From an uncultured Marmoricola sp. (GTDB taxonomy: Bacteria > Actinomycetota > Actinomycetes > Propionibacteriales > Nocardioidaceae), in contig CALMLL010000128.1 of NCBI GenBank assembly GCA_937868075.1, positions 1 through 62,153 on the forward strand: a stretch of 62,153 nt of DNA. Direction: 5' to 3'. Shown in pieces: positions 1-8,736 of the stretch. Each line of letters opens with the position of its first letter. Position 1 is the stretch's first letter. A program made the position numbers and the translations under genes. The notes below the pieces were generated by a model. That model ran no database searches. It was not told where the DNA came from and was given only the letters and a program-made list of their open reading frames with translations.

Positions 1-3000
1 CAATCGGCCAACGCGGCCACTCCCACCAGACTCAACGCAGCCAGGGCCCACGCCTGACCCCACAGAGCCGCCGAGTCGGCGTCACGGACGGGCCCCCAGG
101 CCACCGCCGCAGTGGCGGCCAAGAGACCGACGCCCGACAATGCCCCCCACCCCGCGAACCCGCGGGCGCGGGTGAAGGCGAGCAGCGCTGCCACACCGAG
201 GCCGACCCCCAGCCATCCCCCCAGCACGGCGAGCACGCCCATCACGAGAGCGGCGTGAACCCAGCCGGACGGACGCGGATGGCTCAGTAGTGGCGCCGCA
301 CGACGAGGGTCGGGTGCGACAGCGGCGATCAGCACCAGCAGCGCCCCCAACAACCCGAGAAGCAAGGCGATGGTGAGCGAGGTTGCTGGGAGATAACTGA
401 AGGTGATGGTTCCGGCCGCATCGGCGGGGACCCACCATCCCTGCTTCCAGCCGTCGACCGTGACCGAGGTGAGCCGCTTGCCCTGAAGCGTGGCAGCCCA
501 CCCGGCGTTGGCGTTCTGGGGCAGGGCCAGCAGTCGCTGCGCCTGCGTGGCGCCGAGGTCGGCGACGACCTGCACGGACCGCGGCGCACCGGTGGCGTCA
601 CGACGCACAACAAGGGGTGCCACCTGCGCGGCGGCGGCACCGTCACGAACCAGGGTCACCGAGTCCACCCGCAGGGCCGCTGAGGGTGGAGCCACCACGT
701 CGGTCAGCCCGCTCATCGAGATCTCGCTGTCACCGCAGATGGTCAACGGGACCGACGCTCCGCGCATCAAGGCGGCCCGGTCGGCCACCATCGATGTGGC
801 CACCGTGCGCCCGGCGATCTGAAGTTGGGGGCCCTGCCCGCAGGTCAGGCTCAGGTCCCCTGGCGGGGTCGGGGACGCACCGTTGATCTTGATCTCCGAG
901 ACCCCGGCGGGGTTGATCTTGAACGTCTGGTTGTCGGTGCGAAGCGAACGCACGACTCCGGAGACCTCGATGCGCAGACTTTGTGTCTGCCATCCAGGCA
1001 GCCGGATGAGGCCGTCTTCCGGGATGGTGACCCGCCGGTCGCGACCGCCATCGGCGACCAATCGGACCACTCGAAGACTCGAGGCGGGGGCAGCGTTGTT
1101 GAGCGCGAACTCGAGCGAGTCGATGCGACGAGGCTGGTCGAAGCGAAGACTGATCACTGGTGCCTTGTCAGAAGCGATCCACGTCGTACCCGGATCGCCA
1201 TCCACCATGGCACCGGGCTGTGCCTCGAACGAGTCGGAGGCTCCCCGGGAGGCGGTCACACTGAGTACGGCGTCGGCAAGGATGGCCCGCCACGCCGCCG
1301 GTGTTGACCGCAGGGAGGCACGCGCGGAGGCGATGTAGGTGGTGTTGCCAGGGATGTAGAAGCGACGGTTCAGGCTATCGCCGTCTTCCCCCTGGGTCGC
1401 CAGCAACCGCTGGCATGCGAGGTTGCCCTCGATGTCAACGCAGCCGAGTCGGTCCGCGTCCCGTTGCAGAGCGATCTCGTCGACCGGTCGACCAGGAACC
1501 GGTCGTGGCAGCACCAGCATGCGCTGAGGTGCAATCCCATCGATCAGGACCTCGCTGAAGGCCACGGAGCCCGCTTCCGGCGTTGTCTTGCCCACCACGC
1601 TGATCCGCAGGGAGCGCGCGTTGGTGAAAGGAAGGTCGTACTTCTGCGAGGACCCAGGCAGCGGGGCAGGCCGGGTGACCGCGACCCGCCCCGACTTGAA
1701 TTCCAGGAGGCGCATCCGAAGAGAGGTTGTCGGCACCGACAACGTGACCGAAGTCAAGGTGCGAGGAGCACTGAAACGGACCTCCCACCACTGGCCGGTG
1801 CCCGCCGATTGCCGTGCCGACTGCCACGACGTGCCCGTATCCCCGTCGAGTGCCGCGGCCGGGTTGGTACCGACATCGAGAGGGGGCAGCGCATTGGCAT
1901 CTGCCTGCGACGAACTTGACCACACCCTGTCCACGTCGCCTACCCACGATTGGGTGGTCTGCCACGTCGGGTCGTCCGGAGAGATCCGGTGGAAGTGCTC
2001 CTTGCCCGACAGCAGGTAGTCACGATCCGCACTCATCGTGCTGGACTGGTTCCACCGGACACTGGCGAAGTTCACTTCGCGACGCTTCAGTCCGTCGGTG
2101 AGCACCTGACCGGCAGCCTCGGCCGTGGAGGTCGTGGCCAATGCCGACGGTCCGGTCATCGCCGCGACGTCGGGCGAGAGGCGGGCGGCGGGGTCACCAA
2201 TGATGGTCTTGGGGTCGGTCGTAATCGACGCGGTCGCGGCCCCGTCGACACGGTAGACCTCGATCACCTCGCCCTCGGAGGCCATGGTGTTGGCGGCGGT
2301 CAACCGGAGCGAACCGCCATCGGCCTCGATGTATCGGTAGCTGGGCTCCCCGCTGATCGGGCCGAAACCCGCCTCCTTGGTGATCCCAGGAGTTCGAGTG
2401 AGCACCGATCTGACATACCCGGGATCCGGGGCACCGGTGGCCAACCGATCCAGATCGTTGCGTACGACGAGCCGACCGACCCCATTGCTGGCCAGGAAGT
2501 TGGCCAGACCCGGGTCGGGATGTCCGGACTCGATCACCCGGGTGACCGCGTCCAGCATGGCCACATTGCCCGGCTGAGCCAGCGGAATCGCGTTGCGCAC
2601 CGCCCAGGGAGACCTGGCCAGTCCCTGCATCACATCGTCGTGCACGTTGCCCCAGATGTAGACCCCGAAACTCGAGGCGGGCAGTTCCAACGACACCGTG
2701 CCGTCGTTGGTCTCGGCGAGGTAACTGGCCGCTTGCTTCCAGTACCCAGGCACCGAAGACACCCCCGGGCCGGGCGCGATGACTCCGTTGACCCAGGGGA
2801 AGGAGAGCGCCACCAGCATCAGCACCGCATCGGCCCACAACATCCGCTTGGCCAGGAGCGATCCGCCCTCCTCCAGTCGCTTAGGAACAACGGCGAGAGC
2901 GTGCGCGAAACCGAGGACCAGCGGGATCCTTAGCACCACATCGAACTTGTGCAGGTTGCGCAACGGAGCCAACGAGCCGTCGAGGGCCGCCCTGCGGGCC

Positions 3001-4052
3001 TCTGCTCCGAAACCGCTCCAGTCGCCGGCGTACCCGAAACCGACGAGGGCGACCCCGCACAGAACACCGAGCACCAGGAAGCGGCGGTGCGGGTTGTCCG
3101 AGGCGCCGATCCCAAGAAGCCCACCGGCGGCCAGCGTGGCCGCGGCGACCAGGAGGAATGCCGTGGAGACGATCAGGCTGCCGGCCGGGTAGTCGGCGGT
3201 GGCGAAGTAGGCCACCCAGTCAGAGACCCCCAGGAGTGTGTGCGTCAGCCCGGTGGGGAGCGTGGTGATGGTCGCGTTCTCGATGTAGTCCAGGAAGGGG
3301 ACGCTGTACTTGCCCATGAGCAGGAGCGGAGCCCACCACCACGCGGTGGCCAGGATCGTGAACGCCGTCCACAGAGCCAGCAACTGCCACCGCCGCGGGC
3401 CGGCCTCACGAGTCAGCAGCCACAGGACCCCCAGCGGCAAGACGGCGACCACGGCGACCGCGTTGACCCCGCCCGCGCAGGCCACGGCCAGCGCGCTCAA
3501 AGCGGCCGCCTTGCGCAACGAGCCTCCGGCGGTGCCCCACATGAGCGGAAGCAGCACCCAGGGGGCCACCGCCATCGGCCAGACCTCTACCGAGGTGCTG
3601 CCCAGCAACGAGGTCACCCTCGGCGCCAAGACGTAGGCGAACGCCGCCACTACCTGGGTGAGCGGAGTGCCCAGACCCAAGCGTTGGGCGAGACGGAGGA
3701 CACCGAAGAAGCCGACGCACAGCAGAAGCGCCCACCAACTGCGCTGAACGGCCCACGAGGGGAGATGGATCAGTTTGCCCGCGAGGAAGAACGGACCCAT
3801 CGGCCAGAGGTACCCGTAGGCCTGGTTCTGGATCTGGCCGAAGGCCGCGATCGGGTCCCATAGGTGTACCCCGCGACTCAGGAACCCCAAAGGGTTGGTC
3901 ACCAGATCGAACTTGGTGTCCGCGACCAGGTCGGAGCCGCGTTGGGAGAAGGCGGCCGCGATCAGGATGGCTGCGTACCCCAGGAGGCGCAGCGGACTGG
4001 TGGCGAGGGAGGTGGGAGTCAGCGTTTGCGTAGAACCATCGCCAGATTCCAC
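1..4052 (-). CDS. aftD: AftD-like alpha-(1->3)-arabinofuranosyltransferase, 3' end outside window
   Basis: Large membrane glycosyltransferase of the GT-C type that adds arabinofuranose from decaprenyl-phosphoryl-arabinose to cell-wall arabinan. At least 1350 codons are present and the stop lies left of the window; the mycobacterial protein is about 1400 residues, so little is missing. The N-terminal part carries the family signature around residues 45-70 (NPLGFLSRGVHLWDP, then QNQAYGYLWPMGPFF), followed by many membrane segments and a WWWAPLLLMGKYS stretch. The middle is a large extracytoplasmic part with two discoidin-type (F5/8C) carbohydrate-binding modules, marked by DGDTGTSWQS and DGDPGTTWIA. 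Several hydrophobic helices return at the C-terminus. The chosen start is a GTG at 4052 inside the preceding methyltransferase gene, with GGAGGT six bases upstream. The start choice is an inference; the family call is firm. Confidence 0.9.
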   Translation of the reverse strand, partial: MESGDGSTQTLTPTSLATSPLRLLGYAAILIAAAFSQRGSDLVADTKFDLVTNPLGFLSRGVHLWDPIAAFGQIQNQAYGYLWPMGPFFLAGKLIHLPSWAVQRSWWALLLCVGFFGVLRLAQRLGLGTPLTQVVAAFAYVLAPRVTSLLGSTSVEVWPMAVAPWVLLPLMWGTAGGSLRKAAALSALAVACAGGVNAVAVVAVLPLGVLWLLTREAGPRRWQLLALWTAFTILATAWWWAPLLLMGKYSVPFLDYIENATITTLPTGLTHTLLGVSDWVAYFATADYPAGSLIVSTAFLLVAAATLAAGGLLGIGASDNPHRRFLVLGVLCGVALVGFGYAGDWSGFGAEARRAALDGSLAPLRNLHKFDVVLRIPLVLGFAHALAVVPKRLEEGGSLLAKRMLWADAVLMLVALSFPWVNGVIAPGPGVSSVPGYWKQAASYLAETNDGTVSLELPASSFGVYIWGNVHDDVMQGLARSPWAVRNAIPLAQPGNVAMLDAVTRVIESGHPDPGLANFLASNGVGRLVVRNDLDRLATGAPDPGYVRSVLTRTPGITKEAGFGPISGEPSYRYIEADGGSLRLTAANTMASEGEVIEVYRVDGAATASITTDPKTIIGDPAARLSPDVAAMTGPSALATTSTAEAAGQVLTDGLKRREVNFASVRWNQSSTMSADRDYLLSGKEHFHRISPDDPTWQTTQSWVGDVDRVWSSSSQADANALPPLDVGTNPAAALDGDTGTSWQSARQSAGTGQWWEVRFSAPRTLTSVTLSVPTTSLRMRLLEFKSGRVAVTRPAPLPGSSQKYDLPFTNARSLRISVVGKTTPEAGSVAFSEVLIDGIAPQRMLVLPRPVPGRPVDEIALQRDADRLGCVDIEGNLACQRLLATQGEDGDSLNRRFYIPGNTTYIASARASLRSTPAAWRAILADAVLSVTASRGASDSFEAQPGAMVDGDPGTTWIASDKAPVISLRFDQPRRIDSLEFALNNAAPASSLRVVRLVADGGRDRRVTIPEDGLIRLPGWQTQSLRIEVSGVVRSLRTDNQTFKINPAGVSEIKINGASPTPPGDLSLTCGQGPQLQIAGRTVATSMVADRAALMRGASVPLTICGDSEISMSGLTDVVAPPSAALRVDSVTLVRDGAAAAQVAPLVVRRDATGAPRSVQVVADLGATQAQRLLALPQNANAGWAATLQGKRLTSVTVDGWKQGWWVPADAAGTITFSYLPATSLTIALLLGLLGALLVLIAAVAPDPRRAAPLLSHPRPSGWVHAALVMGVLAVLGGWLGVGLGVAALLAFTRARGFAGWGALSGVGLLAATAAVAWGPVRDADSAALWGQAWALAALSLVGVAALAD

Positions 4053-4771
4053 GACAACACCTCCCTGGCTCCGGGAACCTTCATCAGCCAGTGAGCCCAC
4101 CGTGGGTGGTAGCGAGGCACGAGGGAAAGCACGTCGGCCGCGTGCTGGCGTCGAGCCCAGGCCAGACCCTCGGCGGCGGTCACCACGAACAGCGACTCAC
4201 CGAACTTGTTCTTGGGGTCCTTGCCGTGGACGCGTGCGTAGCGCCGGCGTGCATAGCCCCCACCCAGGAAGTGCCAGGGCGCGGTCTCGTGCCCCCCGTG
4301 CGGGCCGTACCACAGCGTGTAGGAGATGAAAGTGATCCCCCCGGGCTTGGTGACCCGGACCATCTCATCGGCCATGCGCCATGGGTCCGGAACGTGTTCC
4401 AAGACGTTGGAGGAGTAACACAGATCCACTGAGTCCGTGGCGAAGGGGAGGTTCATCCCGTCACCGATCACGGTGTTACGCGCGATCGTGCCCTGCCCGG
4501 ACAACTCCCCTACGTCGGCGTCGAGCGCGAAATAGGCGGCACCGGCCTCGGTGAAAGCGTCGCGGAAATAGCCGGGCCCGCCACCGACGTCGAGCATGAC
4601 CGCGCCCTGGAGGGTGAGGAACTGGCGGGTATGCCCCACGGCATCGTCTGCGATCGCGGTGTAGAAGCGGCGCGGATCGTCCTGCTCGTGCTGGAACTCC
4701 GAGAAGAGGTACCTGGTGCGTGCAAGATCGGCCGCCCAGGACTGCGCAAGACGTGGAGGAGCGGCGGGCAC
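4019..4771 (-). CDS. class I SAM-dependent methyltransferase
   Basis: A 250-residue Rossmann methyltransferase of the Methyltransf_11 type. The SAM-binding motif I is MLDVGGGPGYF near residue 61, an acidic motif II is ALDADVGE, and LCYSSNVLEHVPDPW is the post-II segment typical of small-molecule or glycan methyltransferases. It starts with GTG. Its 3' end overlaps the aftD start by 34 bases, so the two are translationally coupled, which suggests action on the same envelope glycan. It is divergent from the GT4 glycosyltransferase. Order and strands match what I remember of Rv0224c-Rv0225-Rv0226c in M. tuberculosis, where Rv0224c is also a methyltransferase of about 250 residues. The substrate cannot be read from the sequence. 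Confidence 0.85.
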   Translation of the reverse strand: MPAAPPRLAQSWAADLARTRYLFSEFQHEQDDPRRFYTAIADDAVGHTRQFLTLQGAVMLDVGGGPGYFRDAFTEAGAAYFALDADVGELSGQGTIARNTVIGDGMNLPFATDSVDLCYSSNVLEHVPDPWRMADEMVRVTKPGGITFISYTLWYGPHGGHETAPWHFLGGGYARRRYARVHGKDPKNKFGESLFVVTAAEGLAWARRQHAADVLSLVPRYHPRWAHWLMKVPGAREVLSWNLAMVLRKR

Positions 4772-4863
4772 AGGCGAACCTTACCTGCCGATCAGGCCAT
4801 TTCGGGCACCGCTAGAGCAGCCGCGGTGTCGGGTTGGGCACACCCGCCGACTATGGTTCGCGG

Positions 4864-6039
4864 GTGGACAAATCAGGCATCCCCGCGCTCACGGGCCGCC
4901 GTGTCGCGATCATGTCGTGGCGCGACACCGGGAATCCCGAAAGCGGTGGCGCGGAGAACTACCTGCTGAAAATGGCCGAGGGCCTTCGTGATCACGGAGC
5001 ACACGTCACCGTGTTCACTGCCGCCTACGCCGGCGCCCCGGCGCGGGGGGCTCGCGACGGGATCGACTACGTCCGGGCCGGCGGCAAACTCAGCGTCTAC
5101 GCCCGCGGCATGCAACACCTCCTGATGCGGAGGCTCGGTCGGGTCGACGTGGTCATCGATGTCCAGAACGGGCTGCCCTTCTTCACCCGCGCGGTCACCA
5201 CCAAGCCGGTCATCGTTCTGGTTCACCACGTGCACCGTGAGCAATGGCCGGTCGTCTACCCCGGCCTCACCGGCAAGGTCGGCTGGTGGATCGAGCACGC
5301 GCTGGCGCCTCGGCTCTACCGAGCTTGCCAGTACGTCGCGGTCTCCCAGGCCACCAGACAAGAACTCATCGGCTTGGGAGTCCCCGCCGAGCACGTGGCC
5401 GTCGTACACAACGGTTCGGAGGCGGCCGACGGCCAGTGGGACGTCGCCAAGACCGAGTACCCCAGCGTGTGCGTGGTCGGCCGCCTTGTGCCCCACAAGC
5501 AGGTCGAACACGCCATCGACGCCGCCGTCGCGCTACGCAATGAGTTGCCGAGCCTCAAACTCACCGTCGTAGGCGACGGCTGGTGGGCCGACGAACTCCA
5601 CGACTACGTGCGCACCCACCACGCTGAGGACCTCGTCGAGTTCACCGGGCACGTCACCGAGGACGAGAAGCAACAGATCTTCGCTCGCACGTGGGTCAAG
5701 GCACTCCCCTCGCTCAAGGAGGGATGGGGATTGGTGATCGGGGAAGCCGGCCACCACCGGACCCCAACCGTCGCCTACCGCCATGCGGGGGGCACCCGCG
5801 AATCGATCCGAGACGGTCACTCTGGAGTCCTGGTCGACACCGATGAGGAGTTCACCCAGGCGTTACGTGCGGTGCTCACCGACCACTCACTGCGTGCTCG
5901 GCTCGGGGAGGGGGCGCTGGCAATGAGCGAGTCCTACACCTGGGACAACACCCAAAAGGCGCTGGCCCACGTGGTGGGCAGCGCCTTGAGAGGTGAGATG
6001 GTGGCTACGCAGGACGAACCCGCGCCGCCGGTCAGCTGA
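4864..6039 (+). CDS. glycosyltransferase family 4
   Basis: A GT-B fold glycosyltransferase of about 391 residues. The N-terminal half has the glycine-rich acceptor loop in NPESGGAENYL. The C-terminal half has the nucleotide-sugar domain with VVGRLVPHKQVEHAI and the family E-x7-E region in LPSLKEGWGLVIGEAG. No membrane segments are seen, so it probably works at the cytoplasmic face. I chose GTG at 4864; an in-frame TTG at 4834 would add 10 residues and an ATG at 4912 would trim into the fold. It stands alone on the plus strand between minus-strand envelope genes and ends directly against the small gene at 6040. By position it resembles Rv0225. Donor and acceptor are unknown; an arabinan or galactan side step is an inference from the neighbours. 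Confidence 0.85.
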   Translation: MDKSGIPALTGRRVAIMSWRDTGNPESGGAENYLLKMAEGLRDHGAHVTVFTAAYAGAPARGARDGIDYVRAGGKLSVYARGMQHLLMRRLGRVDVVIDVQNGLPFFTRAVTTKPVIVLVHHVHREQWPVVYPGLTGKVGWWIEHALAPRLYRACQYVAVSQATRQELIGLGVPAEHVAVVHNGSEAADGQWDVAKTEYPSVCVVGRLVPHKQVEHAIDAAVALRNELPSLKLTVVGDGWWADELHDYVRTHHAEDLVEFTGHVTEDEKQQIFARTWVKALPSLKEGWGLVIGEAGHHRTPTVAYRHAGGTRESIRDGHSGVLVDTDEEFTQALRAVLTDHSLRARLGEGALAMSESYTWDNTQKALAHVVGSALRGEMVATQDEPAPPVS

Positions 6040-6198
6040 TCAGCTGCCGTAGTCGATAACCGGACGCTCAACGCTGGCCGGTGAGCTCGCCGGCGAGTCG
6101 ACCTGCGAGTGGATCAGGTTGACCAGAAGAACCGAAGCAAGCAGAACGCCGATGATGATGCTGGCAATCGAACCGATTGCATTGCTGGTGTTACCCAC
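6040..6198 (-). CDS. 52-residue single-span protein, DUF2613-like
   Basis: A micro-protein of 52 residues starting with GTG at 6198. A strong ribosome binding site, GGAGGG, lies 7 bases upstream, which fixes this start over a longer reading of the frame. Residues 8-30 form one hydrophobic helix (IGSIASIIIGVLLASVLL), followed by a Ser/Pro-rich tail ending in IDYGS. Length, layout and the acidic-Tyr-Gly end resemble DUF2613 small secreted proteins, whose mycobacterial member Rv0236A sits next to aftD (Rv0236c); here the gene is also in the aftD neighbourhood. The helix could be an uncleaved signal anchor. Function is unknown. The DUF2613 assignment rests on pattern and context only. Confidence 0.65.
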   Translation of the reverse strand: MGNTSNAIGSIASIIIGVLLASVLLVNLIHSQVDSPASSPASVERPVIDYGS

Positions 6199-6256
6199 GA
6201 ATGATCCCTCCCAGGAAGATGTGCTGGCACAGGCTAACAGGACATTCCGCCAGAAC

Positions 6257-7984
6257 CTAGCGACGACGCCACCATGTCGCGACCGCCGCCGACAACAGTG
6301 CCGCCCAACCCAGCCACCCGGCCACGACCAACCCTCGGGCCCACCTGTTCGGGCCGGCAACCGGCTCGGCGACACCGAGATCGATCACGCGCAGGTGGCG
6401 TCCGGCGAAGACGTCGATGCCGTCCAACGTGGGGATCCGGCCCGGGGCATCCAGGTCGATCACGGCGTAACGAAGACCCATCGTGCGCAACGCCGCCTCT
6501 GGGTGTGGCGTAGCCAGCGCCTTCCTCACCGCCGCAGCGCGGGCCGACTCTCCGTCGAGCGGCTTGCCGTCGACGGAGAGTTGGTCGCTGGCCACCGGAT
6601 TGGGGCTGAGATACCTCGGCAGCGGGTCCAGGACGGGCCGTTCGTGGTTCCACGCCGGTGCTCGGTACGCCGTGAACGGCAGCACCAAGACCGAGGTGGC
6701 ACCGGTTCGATCGAGAGCGCTCCTGGCGTCGGCGTACTCGGCTGGGAAGTGGACCGCCCGCAGGCTCCCACCGACCCCATAGGCAGCGTCGGGCAAGGTG
6801 ATCAGCGGGGTCCCCACGACCACGGCGGCGACGAGAACCCGGACTGCCTCTGGGGACGCCCGCACCATCCAGACCCCGGCCATCCCCATCGCGGTTGCCC
6901 CCAAGGGCGCGCACAGACCCAGCCAGCGGGCTCCATCACGCATGATCCCGCCGCCGGGCACATGGGTGGCGATCCAGCCCATCAACGATGGCGAGATCCA
7001 GGTGAGCAGCGCCAACCCGAAGCCGAGGACCCAGAGCAGCATCAGATCGTGGGCGTGGTCGCGATCGGGGCCGATGTGGCGCAGAGCCGGAGACGTCGAC
7101 CGCTTCTCGTGGCGCATCAGCCATACCCCCAGCACGCTGAGCGGGATCAGCAACAACAAGGCGATCCAGGCCAGCGGAGTGGTGCGGGTGTAAGGCACCA
7201 CGTCCGCGTTCCAGATGCCGCCGAGCCCCAGTGCGGCCAGCGGGGCGGGCAGCGTCCCTTCTGCCTGTAGTCCGAAGACGGAGGCGCCTGCGCCCGTCGA
7301 CGTGGCGTCGGCAAGGTGCGCCAGGCCCGCGGCCACCCACGGCGCATTGGCGCCCGCCGCGATAGCCCCGACAACGGCCAGGCGGCCCGGCTGGAACCTG
7401 CGCCAGTCGTAGGCGATCACCAGCAGCACGACTGCGGCCATGACCCCGGCGCTGGGGGTCAGACAGGAAGCCACAGCAGCCAGCAGGAGGACCGGTCGGA
7501 CCTCGCTGCTGCGCCGGAAGCGTTCGCCTGCGGTGATCAGGATCGGCAGGACCGCATAGCTGATCAGGAGCGGCCAGTGCCCGATCGCCAATCGCTCGAC
7601 GACGAAGGGGTTCCACAGATAGACGGTCCCGGCGGTTATCCGACCGACCATGGAAGCCCCACCGAACCGCAGGCCAGCCAACCCGGCTCCGATCACCGCG
7701 CCGATGAGCACGAGCTTTTGCAGGAGCATGCCGGGCAGCACAAGGTTGGCCACGCTCACCAGGGCGTCGGAGGGGACGTTGCGAGGCAACAGGGTGCCAA
7801 GGCCCCACACCTCCTCACGTACGGCGAGATGGGGAACCCACACCATGTCGTAACTGAGGACGTATCCGGGGGCCAGCGCCGGACCCAGCATCAACAGCCC
7901 GAGGAGCACCACCCAGAGCCGGGGCAACCACCGCACCCGAGCGGCCAAGTCCACCTCGCCCCTGAGGGCGGGAGCTTGGCTCAC
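6257..7984 (-). CDS. polytopic membrane protein, Rv0226c-like
   Basis: A 575-residue integral membrane protein starting with GTG at 7984 and overlapping the dprE2 stop by 4 bases. About ten hydrophobic segments run from residue 20 to about 385, starting with LWVVLLGLLMLGPALAPG and a conserved-looking SYDMVWVPHLAVREE loop. A soluble stretch follows (about 390-545, with VLVLPFTAYRAPAW), and a last helix near 550-570 ends in a basic tail. The layout recalls GT-C glycosyltransferases, but I see no convincing catalytic motif. Position and length match my memory of Rv0226c (576 residues, unknown function) in M. tuberculosis. Being last in the donor operon, it may handle decaprenyl-phosphoryl-arabinose or a glycan intermediate; this is inference. 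Confidence 0.7.
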   Translation of the reverse strand: MSQAPALRGEVDLAARVRWLPRLWVVLLGLLMLGPALAPGYVLSYDMVWVPHLAVREEVWGLGTLLPRNVPSDALVSVANLVLPGMLLQKLVLIGAVIGAGLAGLRFGGASMVGRITAGTVYLWNPFVVERLAIGHWPLLISYAVLPILITAGERFRRSSEVRPVLLLAAVASCLTPSAGVMAAVVLLVIAYDWRRFQPGRLAVVGAIAAGANAPWVAAGLAHLADATSTGAGASVFGLQAEGTLPAPLAALGLGGIWNADVVPYTRTTPLAWIALLLLIPLSVLGVWLMRHEKRSTSPALRHIGPDRDHAHDLMLLWVLGFGLALLTWISPSLMGWIATHVPGGGIMRDGARWLGLCAPLGATAMGMAGVWMVRASPEAVRVLVAAVVVGTPLITLPDAAYGVGGSLRAVHFPAEYADARSALDRTGATSVLVLPFTAYRAPAWNHERPVLDPLPRYLSPNPVASDQLSVDGKPLDGESARAAAVRKALATPHPEAALRTMGLRYAVIDLDAPGRIPTLDGIDVFAGRHLRVIDLGVAEPVAGPNRWARGLVVAGWLGWAALLSAAVATWWRRR

Positions 7985-8736
7985 AACGGCAGCTTTCGGA
8001 AGATCGGTCGAGGGACGTGGCGCAGTCCGGACATCACCACTCGCATCGGCCCAGGCACCCAGACGAGGTCACTGCCGTCGGCGACCCCGGACACGATGGC
8101 TTCACCGACCTGGTCCGCGGTGACCGACAACGGCGCCGGGGAGCGTCCCTCCGTCATCTTGGTGTGCACGAATCCAGGACGCACCACAAGGACCCGGGCG
8201 CCGCTGCCCCGCACGGCTTCGCCGAGACCGCGGTAGAAGCCGTCCATGCCCGCCTTGCTGGACCCGTAGACGAAGTTGCTGCGGCGGACCAACTCCCCCG
8301 CCACCGACGACAACGCCACGATCACCCCATGTCCTTGCTTGCCCATCACCTGGCCGAGCACGACTCCCACGCTGACCGCGCCCACGTAGTTGACCCGGGC
8401 ATGCCACAGTGCGGACGCGTGGTCGGTCCACGCCTCCTCCTCATCACCGAGGACTCCGAAGGCGACCAGGGCTACGTCGATGTCACCTCCCGAGGCGACT
8501 TCGTTGATCAGCGCAGGATGGGCCTCGGCGTCCAGGGCATCGAAGTCGACCTCGGTGGCCGTGCTCCCCCACTCACGGACCTGGTTCGCCGCCGACGTAC
8601 GTCTCGGACCGGGACGGGCAGCCAGGACGACCTCAATGGCACCGTTGGCCGCCCAACGAGACACCGCCGCGAGCGCGATCTCGCTGGTGCCGCCGAGCAC
8701 GAGAACGCGGCGCGGTTGGCCGAGTGCATCGATCAT
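7981..8736 (-). CDS. dprE2: decaprenylphospho-2-keto-ribose reductase DprE2
   Basis: A 251-residue short-chain dehydrogenase/reductase that, with DprE1, epimerises decaprenyl-phosphoryl-ribose to decaprenyl-phosphoryl-arabinose by reducing the 2-keto intermediate with NADH. The nucleotide loop is VLVLGGTSEIALA at residues 11-23, where DprE2 enzymes have GGTSEIG-like loops rather than the usual GxxxGIG. The catalytic Tyr and Lys are in VYGSSKAGMDGF, and ALSSVAGE supplies the Ser region. ATG at 8736 overlaps the dprE1 stop by 4 bases, and its own stop overlaps the next gene, so the operon is translationally coupled. The DprE2 call rests on the partner gene as much as on the fold. Confidence 0.92.
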   Translation of the reverse strand: MIDALGQPRRVLVLGGTSEIALAAVSRWAANGAIEVVLAARPGPRRTSAANQVREWGSTATEVDFDALDAEAHPALINEVASGGDIDVALVAFGVLGDEEEAWTDHASALWHARVNYVGAVSVGVVLGQVMGKQGHGVIVALSSVAGELVRRSNFVYGSSKAGMDGFYRGLGEAVRGSGARVLVVRPGFVHTKMTEGRSPAPLSVTADQVGEAIVSGVADGSDLVWVPGPMRVVMSGLRHVPRPIFRKLPL

